Part shown: positions 24,114 to 35,228 of the stretch, piece by piece | Layout: each line of letters opens with the position of its first letter | How positions within the stretch are numbered: position 1 is the first letter of the stretch | From: Bolinopsis microptera | Taxonomy: Eukaryota > Ctenophora > Tentaculata > Lobata > Bolinopsidae | NCBI RefSeq assembly: GCF_026151205.1 | Contig: NC_087078.1 | Span: 3,987,675 to 4,047,674 of the forward strand | Direction of reading: 5' to 3' | DNA: 60,000 nucleotides | Translations under genes and position numbers: made by a program | The notes under the pieces: generated by a model | The model's database searches: none | What the model was told of the DNA's origin: nothing | Seen by the model: the letters and a program-made list of their open reading frames with translations, nothing else

Positions 24114-25288
24114 GTGGGACCGAAGAAGACCAGCAGAAAAATCTCGTTACCAAGATTGAAGGGTGGCGGGTAAATTGAGTCAGAATGGGATATTTAATTA
24201 TTAGACTTATTAAAACGCATGGAGTTAGACTAAATATTGATTCTGTTTTCTGCCAATAATAATACGTTGCGTTTGGCGATAAAGTAGTTTATTGTTTCCG
24301 AATCCCAATTTCCATTCATCAAAAAAACTTGACCATGTTTATACTCTAGGTAAAGATTGAATTACAGATAAATCAAAAATGTAATCAAAATTTAAATAAT
24401 TCGAAGTTATTTAGTTAGTCGAGTAGCCGAGCGGCTAACAAATTCGATGAACTATTCCCCGCGCGCGCCTCACACGTGGTTACTACCACAGTGAATGAGC
24501 AGTTAGTAAACTTTTATTAAGACCTTTGCACCGCGCTCTACGTTTGCAGTATATTTAAAAGTATCTCTAAAAACGCTTTACGAATTTATAATTTTGTCCA
24601 AAGCTGATGAATTATGCTTAATGCTAGTAATGTGTCCAGATTTGACAGCAATATGATAAATAATTGGAAAACAACATCTCGACTGAATTCTACATAATTT
24701 TTCTAATCGATCAGAAAAAGTATGCTCCTTTGACCTTGATTATATTGCTATGTTCAAAGAAACAGCAACCTGTAGATATGGCGATGAAGCGTTAATAGTC
24801 TCTCCCAATCCCCCTGGAAAACTTCAAGGTGAAATTAACGTAGCCAAAGACTGTTTACAGCTCAACATTTTGCGGTTATAACTTTATAACTTGGTCTGAT
24901 ATTAAATGTTTTCTTACATGAGACGGGACATGGTGATCTTATTTTATTAATATAATATACAACATTTTACTCACAATTTGGTCTGGAGTAACCTGGTTTA
25001 GACTCAGAATTAAATCATCAAATCTAAACACGATTTTCAATAATAATGTCAAACTTGGCTACAGTCTGAAACTTGCATAATCAAGTTTGTTATGTGGCCA
25101 GAAAGAGGACTTCTGTTGGCTACCACTAGAACTTCTTATCTGCGTAGCAAGTCTAGATACGAGAAAAATGCTACACATAACAAGGAATTAGTAAGACTCA
25201 CTGAGTGAAGTAAAATCTAAAGGGAGTATGATCTATAGAATACACACGATTAAAAAGGGCTCCCCTTCACTTAACAAAGGCTAAGTAA
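24114..25288. other. Intergenic, AT-rich
   Basis: No exon is seen. A tRNA A-box-like string (TAGCCGAGCGG) occurs at about 24425 but no B box at a proper distance follows, so it is not called a tRNA. Confidence 0.5.
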
Positions 25289-28200
25289 CTAACCGGAAAT
25301 TAACCCTGATGGATCAGGTTCAACAGAATGTGACACAGAATGAACATGTTTAATCCCAGGAGCTGGCGCCTCCTGCTGTTCTTCAATTTGAGGTGGCGCA
25401 CTTTGAGATACTGCTTTACCGTGCGAGGAGTTGGAGCGTATACTGTCTCGGTACCATTTGAGGAAATAGTTAGCAACCAGCGGGTCACACGTCAGCAGCG
25501 AACACCCTGTATCTCTTAAATACTCTGACCTGGACACTGTACTCCGGTAAGTGCCGGACAAACAGACTGGTCATAAGATCAGGCATACAAATTGAATTCG
25601 TTATAGTTCATATAGATTTACAAACGGATACACAAACATGCAAACTTTCAGTCCAGCGGCAGGTTCAAATACTCTAGATAATATATGAACTGTTTTGGCT
25701 ATTCAGGCCAGGCCTTAGAATAAGACATTTATTTAAATAAGGAAGCCAGCAAAAATTCCCAGCACCCCCATCATTTCATTCTACACGGTTTGCCTCCGAA
25801 TTTCGGGTGGAAATGGAGTAATGTATTAAGAGACGGTCAGAAACTATTTCTATAGAAAGAGTTCACTGCATGACAGATAATATTTAATTTGCACGTGGCA
25901 AGATATTATCAGCTAAATATAGACAAGGAATGCGTTTCAAAAAATATTTGACACATCTTGAAATTCAGATATTTTGTCAAAGTCTTCCTCGCACAGACGA
26001 ATAATAATATTGTGTATCGTGATGGAAATATGTCATCCAAACCCAGGCTAGTGGCTACATAACATGTGATATCTCACATAATATACGCTAATCCAACTGC
26101 GTATAATGCGATTACACTATTAATTGCACGAGGCGCAGCCGAGTGTAAATTGATACAATAATCGCACGAGGCAAAGCCGAGTTCTATTATTGCAATTATT
26201 TCACGAGGCGCAGCCAAGTGCAATAACTGATGTAATCGTATTATACATGCAGTTAGATTCGCGTATAACTACACGCTTCTGGTGTTATATAATCGTGCGA
26301 TTAGTTTATAATCGCACGGACTGTGTTGTAAGTTGGTCAAAAAACAGTGAGATTATAAACTAATCGCACTGTTTTGAGAGCACTGAGCAACTTAAAGAAC
26401 AGCGCACTTAAACCCAAAACCTCCTCCGAGAAACGAAGTGACGTCATCCGCCGACTCTCTCTCGGTTGATTTGTACAATCTAGTAACTAAACATAGGATA
26501 ACCGTCCTATGCTAATTGCTCCTGTTATGTGATTGGTCGGATCTGAATCACGTGACATAACTCATCGATTGCTATTGGCCGCTAGGATGGGATGGACCAA
26601 GAATCAGCCCGTCCCTATTATCTGCAGTTGTGATGATTGTTTGAACGTTTTGCTTGCCTGCTGTGGATTTTCAGATCACCCAAGTATCACCCGTTACATC
26701 ACCTCTGAAAGCTATTAATATATCACAGTATCTTTCAGAAAATCAGTGCGATAAGTTTTGTAATCGCACCGAATATGTTTTCGGTTGCTCTCAAAACAGT
26801 GCAATTAGTTTTGTAATCGCACTCCCTGGCAAAAACCGGTGCAATTATAAAAATAATAAGTGGCCGTCAAATAGGTCAAAAGTGGAGTTATAATAGTAAC
26901 TACTTAATAATATCATACCGGGGACTAAACATGAGCATTATAGCAGCTCCAGCTCAAGGATTAACTGTAATAAAAAGTATTAGCACACATAATTTAGTTA
27001 TAATATCCGTATAATACCTGCCGAATCAGAGGAAAGTTCCATGTCTCCATTTTAATGGTAAGGAGCTGAAAACCACGTGATGCCCATATAAGGAGTTGAA
27101 AGCTGTTAGATCCTCGTAAACAACCCACTATTCAGCTACAAGATCATATTCAGAGCAAACAAACACGATCAGAAACTAATACACTAAACTTTTGAAACGG
27201 CAGTTTTAAATCTACTACTACTTGTATAGATCAGAATTCAACATGCAGTGTTATTACGAGACCATTAAGAATTGACCAGACAACAGTTAAATTATAAGCC
27301 ATAATATCAGACTCACACGCTGCTTCACGCTCAATTCAGGGATTATTAGGGACATAAAAACGATTAAATGAACTACGGAATACAAGATAGTAGCTACAGT
27401 TGCAGTTGTTGGGCTAAATATGCAATAAATGCATGTTGGTAAATATGTAGATAATATAATAGAATGACGATAATAAGTTTTAATGATAAGTTTTAATAAT
27501 AAGTTTTAACAATAATTGCAGGATTTGACCAGTAAATGAACGTTACTCACCAATTCCACCTATATTTCCGGCTCACTAATTCCACTGCTTGACGGAGCGT
27601 ATAACAGTGGCCCAGTTGGCTGTAAATACACAGGACTCAGGGAGTGTCCAGTATTGTCCTGCACCACACTAATGGACAATAAGTCGGACAATGAGGCTTG
27701 GCAAAAGTCAAGTTAACCGCTCTGTATCGTACTGAGTAAAAAAAGAAGCGTGGGCAGTAATAGGATGATGCGCCGATTTGCTGATGCTTCTCGAGCATGC
27801 CAATGATCTCAGCGCTCTTGGCTAGACTTTTATATAAAATAGTGGAAATTAGGGGAAGTAAAATTATGTGGAAGCAGATGAAGACGATTTTACTACCAGT
27901 CTCTAATAGCAAAGTTGTAGCTACTTCAAGTTTTAGTAATTTCTTACTTTTCAAAACAGAATACAAGCCAGTGGATACTTACATTATATGAGCTGGAGAG
28001 AAATATCACATCAGTGTCCTATGAGTATTGTCTATAAGATTTGAATATATTAACTGTTACCATGGTAACGATTGGTTGTCACTTATAAATTAAAACAAGA
28101 AACTGTAACGTCCGTCTCCTCCAGCATTATAATAATCTACTACTGCAGCATTACAATTTGCAGATAACTGTGAAATATTTGATGTGCAGTTCTTATCTTA

Positions 28201-31200
28201 CACGTCGTGTTCTTTAAATTCAGAGTTTAATGAATCACTGACAATAATAAACTTCAGAGATCCGTTCAGAGTAAAATAAAACCCGCGCCGGGGACATAAT
28301 AACTCGTTCAAGTAGCCCTCACTCTAAAGAAGTTTAGTTTAGTGCTTCAATCTTAGTATCATACAGTTTCTAAAACTCTCTGTTTCTATGTAGTTCAGTA
28401 TAACTTATAGTTAGTCCAGTATAACTTATAGACTTATGTATAGTTCATAATAACTCAGGTATCATAATAATATGCATATCATAATTATCCAATTATTCTA
28501 GAGTATTAGTTAAATTGGGGAAGTGAAAGTGAACTGCATGGGCCATTATATATCAGGTAGGCTAATTTAGCAATTATCTAGTAGTTCCGAGTATGCACTA
28601 ATCCCGCATTCTTACGACACAGTCTATACTAATTTAAAGATTGCAGATCAAAAATATCCACTGTCGAATATTTCAGACTGACGCTGTACATAATCTTTTT
28701 CAAATTTCCATAAAATTTCCAAAACATTACTATGGTTTTATGGTCCGATTACTCATCAGAGACAGTTGCAGACTCAGCGGCTCTGAAATTGCACATTTTA
28801 TTTTAACGTATCAAGAAAAAGTTGCTTATTTTGGTATCTTATTTTTCATTCACTTTTGAATTTAATCGTTTACCGCCATAAAACTGAAAGTGTTGACCAT
28901 TTGAATAGGACCATTTAGCGACATCGTTTAAAATCGAAGCATTCAGTAAAATGGCGACAAGAAAATAGTACTTTCTACAACATAGATTTGTGGTTGGTAA
29001 ATTAATGGAATAGTACAAATTTATCAGCCTTAAATGTTGGATGGTCTCCAAAGTGGGGGATGGCAGGTAACAGTTACCATGACAACACCGCAGCATCTTT
29101 ATTTGTTAATGCGATTACCGTCCCCTACCAAGCAATGTGTGTGTGGGTGTGGGTTTAACCCTTCTTATAAATAATAATCTATGTGTTCCAGTAGGCAGGT
29201 GTGATTACAGATTTACACACACACACACACGCACACACACACACACAGATTAGTCACCTGACACACTACGTACTGGGTAGTTTGAACTACTACAGAGAGT
29301 TCCTGGATCATTGTCCTACATGCAGCACACAAATCAGGCCTGTTATTCAATACCCTAATACTCCGCACCCAGGAATTATCTAACTAGGTTACCATGACAA
29401 CATGATGGATTTAAACGAGCACCCATTACTAACAGTAAACTCCCAATAATCGTGTTAGTCAGCAATTCAGCATTGCTGAACAGTGTTACAGTGCTGAACA
29501 GTGTTTCAGTGCTGAACAGTGTTTCAGTGCTGAACAGTGTTTCAGTGCTGAACAGTGTTTCAGTGCTGAACAGTGTTACAGTGCTGAACAGTGTTACAGT
29601 GCTGAACAGTGTTACAGTGCTGATCAGTGTTTCAGTGCTGAACAGTGTTACAGTGCTGAACAGTGTTTCAGTGCTGAACAGTGTTACAGTGCTGAACAGT
29701 GTTACAGTGCTGATCAGTGTTACAGTGCTGAACAGTGTTTCATTGCTGAACAGTGTTTCAGTGCTGAACAGTGTTTCAGTGCTGAACAGTGTTTCAGTGC
29801 TGAACAGTGTTTCAGTGCTGAACAGTGTTTCAGTGCTGAACAGTGTTTCAGTGCTGAACAGTGTTTCAGTGCTGAACAGTGTTACAGTGCTGATCAGTTT
29901 TACAGTGCTGAACAGTGTTTCATTGCTGAACAGTGTTTCAGTGCTGAACAGTGTTTCAGTGCTGAACAGTGTTTCAGTGCTGAAATAATTGTATTGCGCG
30001 AGCGATTTTCAATCTTCTCCTACAGTTTTTGAGTAATCACCCTGAAACTTTCAGGATATGTTCTAAGGACCATTTAGAAACTTTTACTCTTTTTAGAATT
30101 TCGAGATAGGCCTTTTAAAATTTTTTATTCCATTTTGAAAATCTTGGACCTCTTTTTTTGACGATTTTTCCAGGTCCAAGATTTTCAAAATGGTTTCTAA
30201 ATGGTCCTTAGAACATATCCTGAAAGTTTCAAGGTGATTGCTCAAAAAATGTAGGAGGAGATAGATTTTTAGACTCGATTTTCAGGGCGCACGATTGAAA
30301 ATCGCTCGCGCAATACAATTACACATGAGCACTGACCTTTGACCGGCAATAATTTCGGCTAGGAACAATATTTATCCATGGGACTAAAAGTAGCAGATAG
30401 ATATCACTCCCCTCTATTAGAATCAACTATAAAATCAATTTCGAGAGAAATTTCATAAAGACCCCCCTGCCCCCTTAAAGCACTATATCCGATCTCAAAT
30501 AGTAACCACACATCTCACACCATCTCAGACTAGTCTAACAGAGAATTGCAGTGTAATTGTAGTGTAATTGCAGTGTAATTGTAGTGTAATTGTAGTGTAA
30601 TTGTAGTGTAATTGTAGTGTAATTGTAGCGTAATTGTAGTGTAATTGCAGCAGATGTGGTCATCCGGTAGAGTACGCGGGTTTTACAAATAATCATGTTT
30701 ATCATGAAATATCACATATAATATTTCAAATATCACATATTTCTCAAATTTCATGGAATCTTTGTATATAAACTGTTTACTGAAGGCATATATCACAAAA
30801 TATTCTTTAGCGGTATTACAGTAATTACTAACCTTTGTTTTTATTCTTTAGCGGTATTAGCTTTGTTGGAGATCTAGGTTTTGTCTTCCCAAAATACCAG
30901 TGAGGTATACCAATCTGGAAGAAGAGAGTTAAGTTAATAACCTTTACTACAGAACTATGGTAACTATGGTAACTAGTGGTAACTAGCGCAGTGGTAACTA
31001 TGGTAACTAGTGTTCACTAGTGGTAACTAGTAGTAACCAGTGCAGTGGTAACTAGTGGTAACTAGTGGTAACTAGTGGTAACTAGTGGTAACTAGTAACT
31101 AGTAAATCACACATTTTTGCTTTATTCGGATACAATTTTGATTTAGTCTTTTATATTCAATTATTTAAATTTTATCGTTAAAACTTCATTCCATTGGAAA

Positions 31201-31938
31201 TATTACAAATCAGCCAATTGTAATTATTATAAATTTGGGTTGTGGCAATTATTCTTAAAAACCTAGAAATGCCTCCTAAGTTCACAGCTCATATTATTTG
31301 CCCATTTTTCTCCTTCTGCACTTGGGGCCCAATGTAATTGCTCGACTTTTCACCAGGTCTCTCGAGGCCTTTTGTTTGGTTATTTGGGTGTATTGGTGTC
31401 CCCTGATTGTTATCATCGATGTACACTTGTCAAGGCATTTTTTGGTTTCTCTAGTCCATTTTTAGAAATTCTATACAACATTGATATTGTAATAAATTCT
31501 GATGATGATAATTGAAAGATTTCAATACAAAAAGAAAAAAAAGTGGTAACTAGTGGTAACTATGGTAACTAAAAGAACAGAAGACATTTGATAGTTACAC
31601 CTTATTGTGTGCATTACTATGGGAAATGGCCTTCAACTAGAGTTGATAAACAATTCACAAGCTAAAAGCACTTTGATTTAACGGAATAGGTCTCGTTTAA
31701 TTTCAGGGATATGTAATTGGCATCGGTTTTACTAAAAAAACTAAGAATCGGACAACTATTAGAAACAGCAAAATCAGAACAATAACATCATAAACAATCA
31801 TAATAGCATCTATTATAGAACATTCAAAATAGCATCTTTTAAAGAACAAACAAAATATAACCTGCACTAGTGGTAACTAGTGGTAACATGTGGTAACTAA
31901 CTAACCTGTTCATTCGACTCGTTGAAGATCTGCAGCAT
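25289..31938 (-). CDS. Tentative four-exon gene, unrecognised
   Basis: Candidate exons in transcript order: 31906-31938 (MLQIFNESNEQ, GTTAGT donor), 30833-30914 (IGIPHWYFGKTKPRSPTK..., TTCTTCCAG acceptor), 27733-27821 (...SAEIIGMLEKHQQIGASS...) and 25289-25522 (YLRDTGCSLLTCDPLVANYF..., stop at 25289). Phases agree (0, 1, 0) and the total is 146 codons with the stop. The first two exons have the best borders. The joins across 3 kb and 2.2 kb of repeat-rich DNA are inference, and the last acceptor (GTCAGAG) is poor in pyrimidines. The WYFGK string recalls an SH2 start, but the rest of that domain is absent. Confidence 0.4.
26126..26220. repeat. Three copies of a short palindromic GC-rich motif
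   Basis: CACGAGGCGCAGCCGAGTG and close variants at about 26126, 26164 and 26201, each able to form a small hairpin (GGC/GCC core with CACGA/CGAGTG flanks), separated by AT-rich spacers containing TAATCGCA. They look like the ends or internal modules of nonautonomous mobile elements. Confidence 0.6.
26362..26806. mobile_element. Small inverted-repeat element
   Basis: AATCGCACTGTTTTGAGAGCA followed by GCAAC at 26362-26391 is repeated in inverse at 26784-26806 (GTTGCTCTCAAAACAGTGCAATT) with a 4-base indel. Further TAATCGCAC motifs lie on both sides (26283-26320, 26740-26820). Exact ends and target duplication are not clear. The 390-bp interior holds a promoter-like stretch but no ORF of note. 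Confidence 0.5.
26530..26585. promoter_or_regulatory. Promoter-like cluster: two inverted CCAAT boxes around an E-box
   Basis: GATTGGTC, then ATCACGTGAC (a near-perfect CLEAR/USF-type E-box), then CTATTGGCC occur within about 50 bp. The nearest gene on the minus strand is the tentative 25.3-31.9 kb model. No transcript start is visible, and the cluster lies between inverted repeats, so it may travel with a mobile element. Confidence 0.35.
27822..29200. other. AT-rich stretch without a supported gene
   Basis: No convincing exon was found on either strand. Just after it lies a (CA)n microsatellite, about 29214-29248. Many TATAATT-like strings occur, as expected of the base composition. Confidence 0.5.
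29473..29984. repeat. 18-bp minisatellite, about 28 units
   Basis: Unit GTGCTGAACAGTGTTTCA (TTTCA/TTACA and AACAG/ATCAG variants). Because 18 is a multiple of 3, one plus-strand frame stays open for 178 codons (VLNSVS repeated); no splice or start context supports translation. A foldback element begins 3 bp after the array. Confidence 0.95.
29988..30319. mobile_element. Foldback MITE with TA target duplication
   Basis: 332 bp, flanked by TA (29986-29987 and 30320-30321), with ends ATTGTATTGCGCGAGCGATT and its complement. Nearly the whole element is an inverted repeat: blocks containing GGATATGTTCTAAGGACCAT and CCATTTTGAAAATCTTGGAC recur inverted. The left arm carries an extra segment of about 50 bp. 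TA target and size suggest a Tc1/mariner-type nonautonomous element. No coding capacity. Confidence 0.85.
30551..30650. repeat. 11-bp minisatellite
   Basis: Nine copies of TGTAATTGTAG (C/T variants), one helical turn each. It lies 180 bp from the left end of exon 30833-30914. Confidence 0.9.
30958..31900. repeat. Three blocks of one 10-bp repeat inside a single intron
   Basis: GGTAACTAGT and relatives form blocks at 30958-31104, about 31543-31571 and 31867-31900. The first lies about 40 bp from the acceptor at 30915 and the last touches the donor at 31904 of the tentative minus-strand gene. The sequence between blocks is ordinary AT-rich DNA. Confidence 0.85.
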
Positions 31939-32220
31939 CTGAGGGTTGTAAGCATTCTAATTGTCAACTTTCTTCCAGTTCATTTCAATCGAATCATTTT
32001 CGATCACTCAGTCATTTTACTCATCGTCTTATTGATTAGATCAGGTTATTGTTATACTGTACATCATGCTTTAGGATAAACTGAAAAGAGCCTTTTAACC
32101 TATACAGTATACACATTACACACGATTTAAAAGATACCGTGTTTAAAATTTATACTTTCTTCATTTTCTTCTGTAAATACACGAATGTGAATTCTATTAC
32201 CTACCCAATACTTTAGTCCG

Positions 32221-34165
32221 AGACGAAAGGGAAACTCGTTAGCTTTTTGTGTTAAAAGCGATTTCTCGACGGTTATCACCTCTCTAGATGATGCTTTAAA
32301 CATTTGGCCACTATTGCATTTTTGTAATAAATGCAATAGGGGTGTTTTCGGCCACACCCTTTTTCAGGGTTTCACGGTCACTCGAATTTTTGTATTTTAG
32401 CCCAGGCACATCGTAGAGACTATTCCAATAGACCAAAATGTGCCTACTAGCCATATTTATATACAACTTAAGCTCTTAAGAAGCAATATATACCTTATGA
32501 GTTATGATGCTTATTTTGTGAAATGTGGCTGAAAAACGGATTTATGCCGAGCGAACAATGACAATACTCACAAATGGGCTATTGGACTGGTAACTAGAAA
32601 GGTCCTAAAGACTCATGAGCAACATAGCGTTTGTCACAAGATGCAAGATGACTCACTCTGCGTCCAGAAACACCTAAAAAATTGGCCTGGCGACATCTGC
32701 GCCCGTTTTCCACACCTTAACAGGCCATTAACATTTTTCCAATCAGTGACGTGATCTTATTCGCCATGTCAGATTCTCAAAATGACAGTTGCGCCCGAGT
32801 GCACTTAAATATCTAATTGTGAACTAAATCATGCAACTTAGGTAAAAATGTGTACTTAAGTCATTTTTAATACACCATAAACTGTTCGTGGAAGACACCC
32901 ACTACCCAGGTTGCTACGTCTAAGCTCTGGGAGTAAAATTACAAATTAAATAAATGTGCAAAATCTAAAAATAAAGTTCGGACGAATACTATATTACAGT
33001 CCGCCCTGAAGAATGCATATATTCACTATTTCATTGCATATTATCCTCGATAACTCAATTTTTGCTAGGGTAAAAATAATGAACGATCCCGTCCTATCTG
33101 AACCATTCTTCGTAGCTTTGCGTCTATCGTTATGATCGTACGATTTTTGATTGAATAAAGATTACTTTTATTATAATTGGGGGGATTTTAATATCGATTG
33201 GGCGCAACTGTCGTATCTGATCAAGCAGTTTTTTAATTGGTTTTGATTCGTCATCTTCCCATGGTAGCTAGATCTAGATTGGGCGCAACTGTCTGGCAGC
33301 CAAAGTCTTCTGCCAAGTAATCTTAATCTGAGGTTCTAGAATTACAGTTCTAATGTTCTAGTATTAGAGCCCCAGATAAGATCTCGAAGCAGCTGTAATA
33401 ACAAAAGAGCTAGCCAGTGCAGTAACTACTTGATTAAAAAACGAGGGAATGACACGCATTATCATACGATGGGAAAATCTATGCGACTGAAAAACAGAAC
33501 ATGGAGTCATCCTGAAGTGGGAACCAAACCACTGCGGTATTATAAGAAATGAGCTAAATTAAACTGCGGCCAACAGATCTCAATCCAGGGATTACAGACC
33601 AATATCCAGCGAGGCAGCGAAGTTAATTATAATTATAAAGTGGGGTACTGGTCAGTGGTCAAGTGACAATCTGGCACGGATTTAGGTCCAGTATTCGTGG
33701 TACATATCATGATTTCATGGCATAAATAAATTAAAAGTTTGAAGTTGAATTTTGGTCAGCACATTTGTGAGTATTGTCATTGTTCGCTCGGCAAAAATCC
33801 GTTTTTCAGCAACATTTCTGAAAATAAGCATTATAAGGTATATAATGCTTCATAAGTTGTATTAAAATATGGCTATTAGTATTAAGCACATTTTTGATTT
33901 TGGTGTATCAGAATAGTCGCTACAACCTTCCTAGGCGGAAATGCCAAAAATCACGGAAATTATGAACTGCGTCAAGCTAAAAAACCGTTTTTCGGCCAAA
34001 TTTCCTGGGCTGAAATACAAAAATTCGAGTGACCGTGAAACCCTGAAAAAGGGTGTGCCAAAAACGCCCATATTGCATTTATTGCAAAAATGTTTTAAGC
34101 ATCATCTAGAGAGGTGATAATCGTCGAGAAATCGCTATTAACACGAAAAGCTAACGAAATGGCCT
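32221..34165. mobile_element. Pair of long inverted arms (about 350 and 410 bp) around 1.2 kb
   Basis: Left arm about 32221-32576, right arm about 33758-34165, in inverse orientation. Shared blocks include GACCGTGAAACCCTGAAAAA, CATTGTTCGCTCGGC, ATCCGTTTTTCAGC, TTTATTGCAAAAATG and ATCATCTAGAGAGGTGATAA-like sequence. The right arm has an extra stretch of about 90 bp absent from the left. The arms are visibly diverged, so the element is old. Interior 32577-33757 has no ORF of note. Ends and target duplication not resolved; two independent inverted insertions is the alternative. Confidence 0.7.
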
Positions 34166-35228
34166 TTTAGAACGGTTGGGATCCGACTAATAAGTTATAT
34201 ACAGATTTGATGAAAATTTTGCCGGGTGACCAATTAATTGACTGAGGATGGTATTAGACCACTTTGACTCAAAGTGATTTTGAGGTACTGGAAGTCAAAA
34301 CCCCAGACAAAATGGAAAAATCATGTTTTCCATTTCTCTGTCTCATGATATAATAGGAACATTTGTAAAATGTAAAATTAGTGAACTCCGCTTCATGCCG
34401 AAGACTGTTCAGAGCCACCCTTTGTACCGCCGAGAGAAACTAATATAATATACAATTATAACTATACACACCTTATGTATTCTGAATAAACAATGGGTAA
34501 ATGCAAAATGCGATAAGAATAACAATAGTGCACTGTCAAGTTCCGCACTTATTTATACTTGAGCTGATTTCCGCAAATATTCGCGCATTTGTCTATGTCT
34601 CCTGCTGTAACTTGGTGTAGTAGTTGATGGTTGGAATGGAAATAAACGTACTATATAACAAATTTGGTGTTAAATTTCACAGTGAGGTTGGAACAGTAAC
34701 GTTGTACTCTCTAGCTCAACATATTGGTATGTCTAACATGTGCTCACAACGATAATTTTCTTATTTTCCTTTTAATGGAACATTGTTGAGGTTGTTGAAT
34801 AACATATGAATGATCATATTTATAATTATCTAATACTGCCGTTACAGTGTTTTCAGTGTTTTTAATAGTGTTTTTTATGGTGTTGCTCATGCTTCGAACT
34901 CCCTCCATAGTACGATTGTTTTATTCGGGAGAAATTACCAAATAAACAAGAAAAGAATTTTACCGTCTGGAATTTCTTCATTCAAATATAATTGAGATTT
35001 TTCAAAGCATTGGAATGCATAATATTATATTGCTTACTCCTTTAATCCAGTATCTGGCTGGAATTTCTTCGTTTAAATTAGATTAAGATTTTTCTATGCA
35101 TTGGAATGCATATTAGAATGCATACACCTTGACTGCCCAAACTTATTAAAGAATAATTTCTTAGCCAGTCACTTTGTTAACGTTTTGTCTGACGAGCACC
35201 AAGGTACTCAATATCAGTAGAATTAGTT
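34166..35228. other. Upstream flank of the TSP1-repeat gene
   Basis: AT-rich with no exon seen. It includes a rough duplication around 34975 and 35050 (CTGGAATTTCTTC ... TTGGAATGCATA in both). Promoter elements could not be pinned down. Confidence 0.4.

Noticed and set aside
24420-24500. tRNA gene or tRNA-derived SINE
   Set aside because: An A-box-like string exists, but there is no B box at proper distance and no cloverleaf.
29452-29988. 178-codon ORF of repeated VLNSVS
   Set aside because: 18-bp repeat with period divisible by 3; no start, splice or composition support.
30833-30914. SH2 domain start (WYFGK)
   Set aside because: Only five residues match; the following conserved R and FLVR block are absent.
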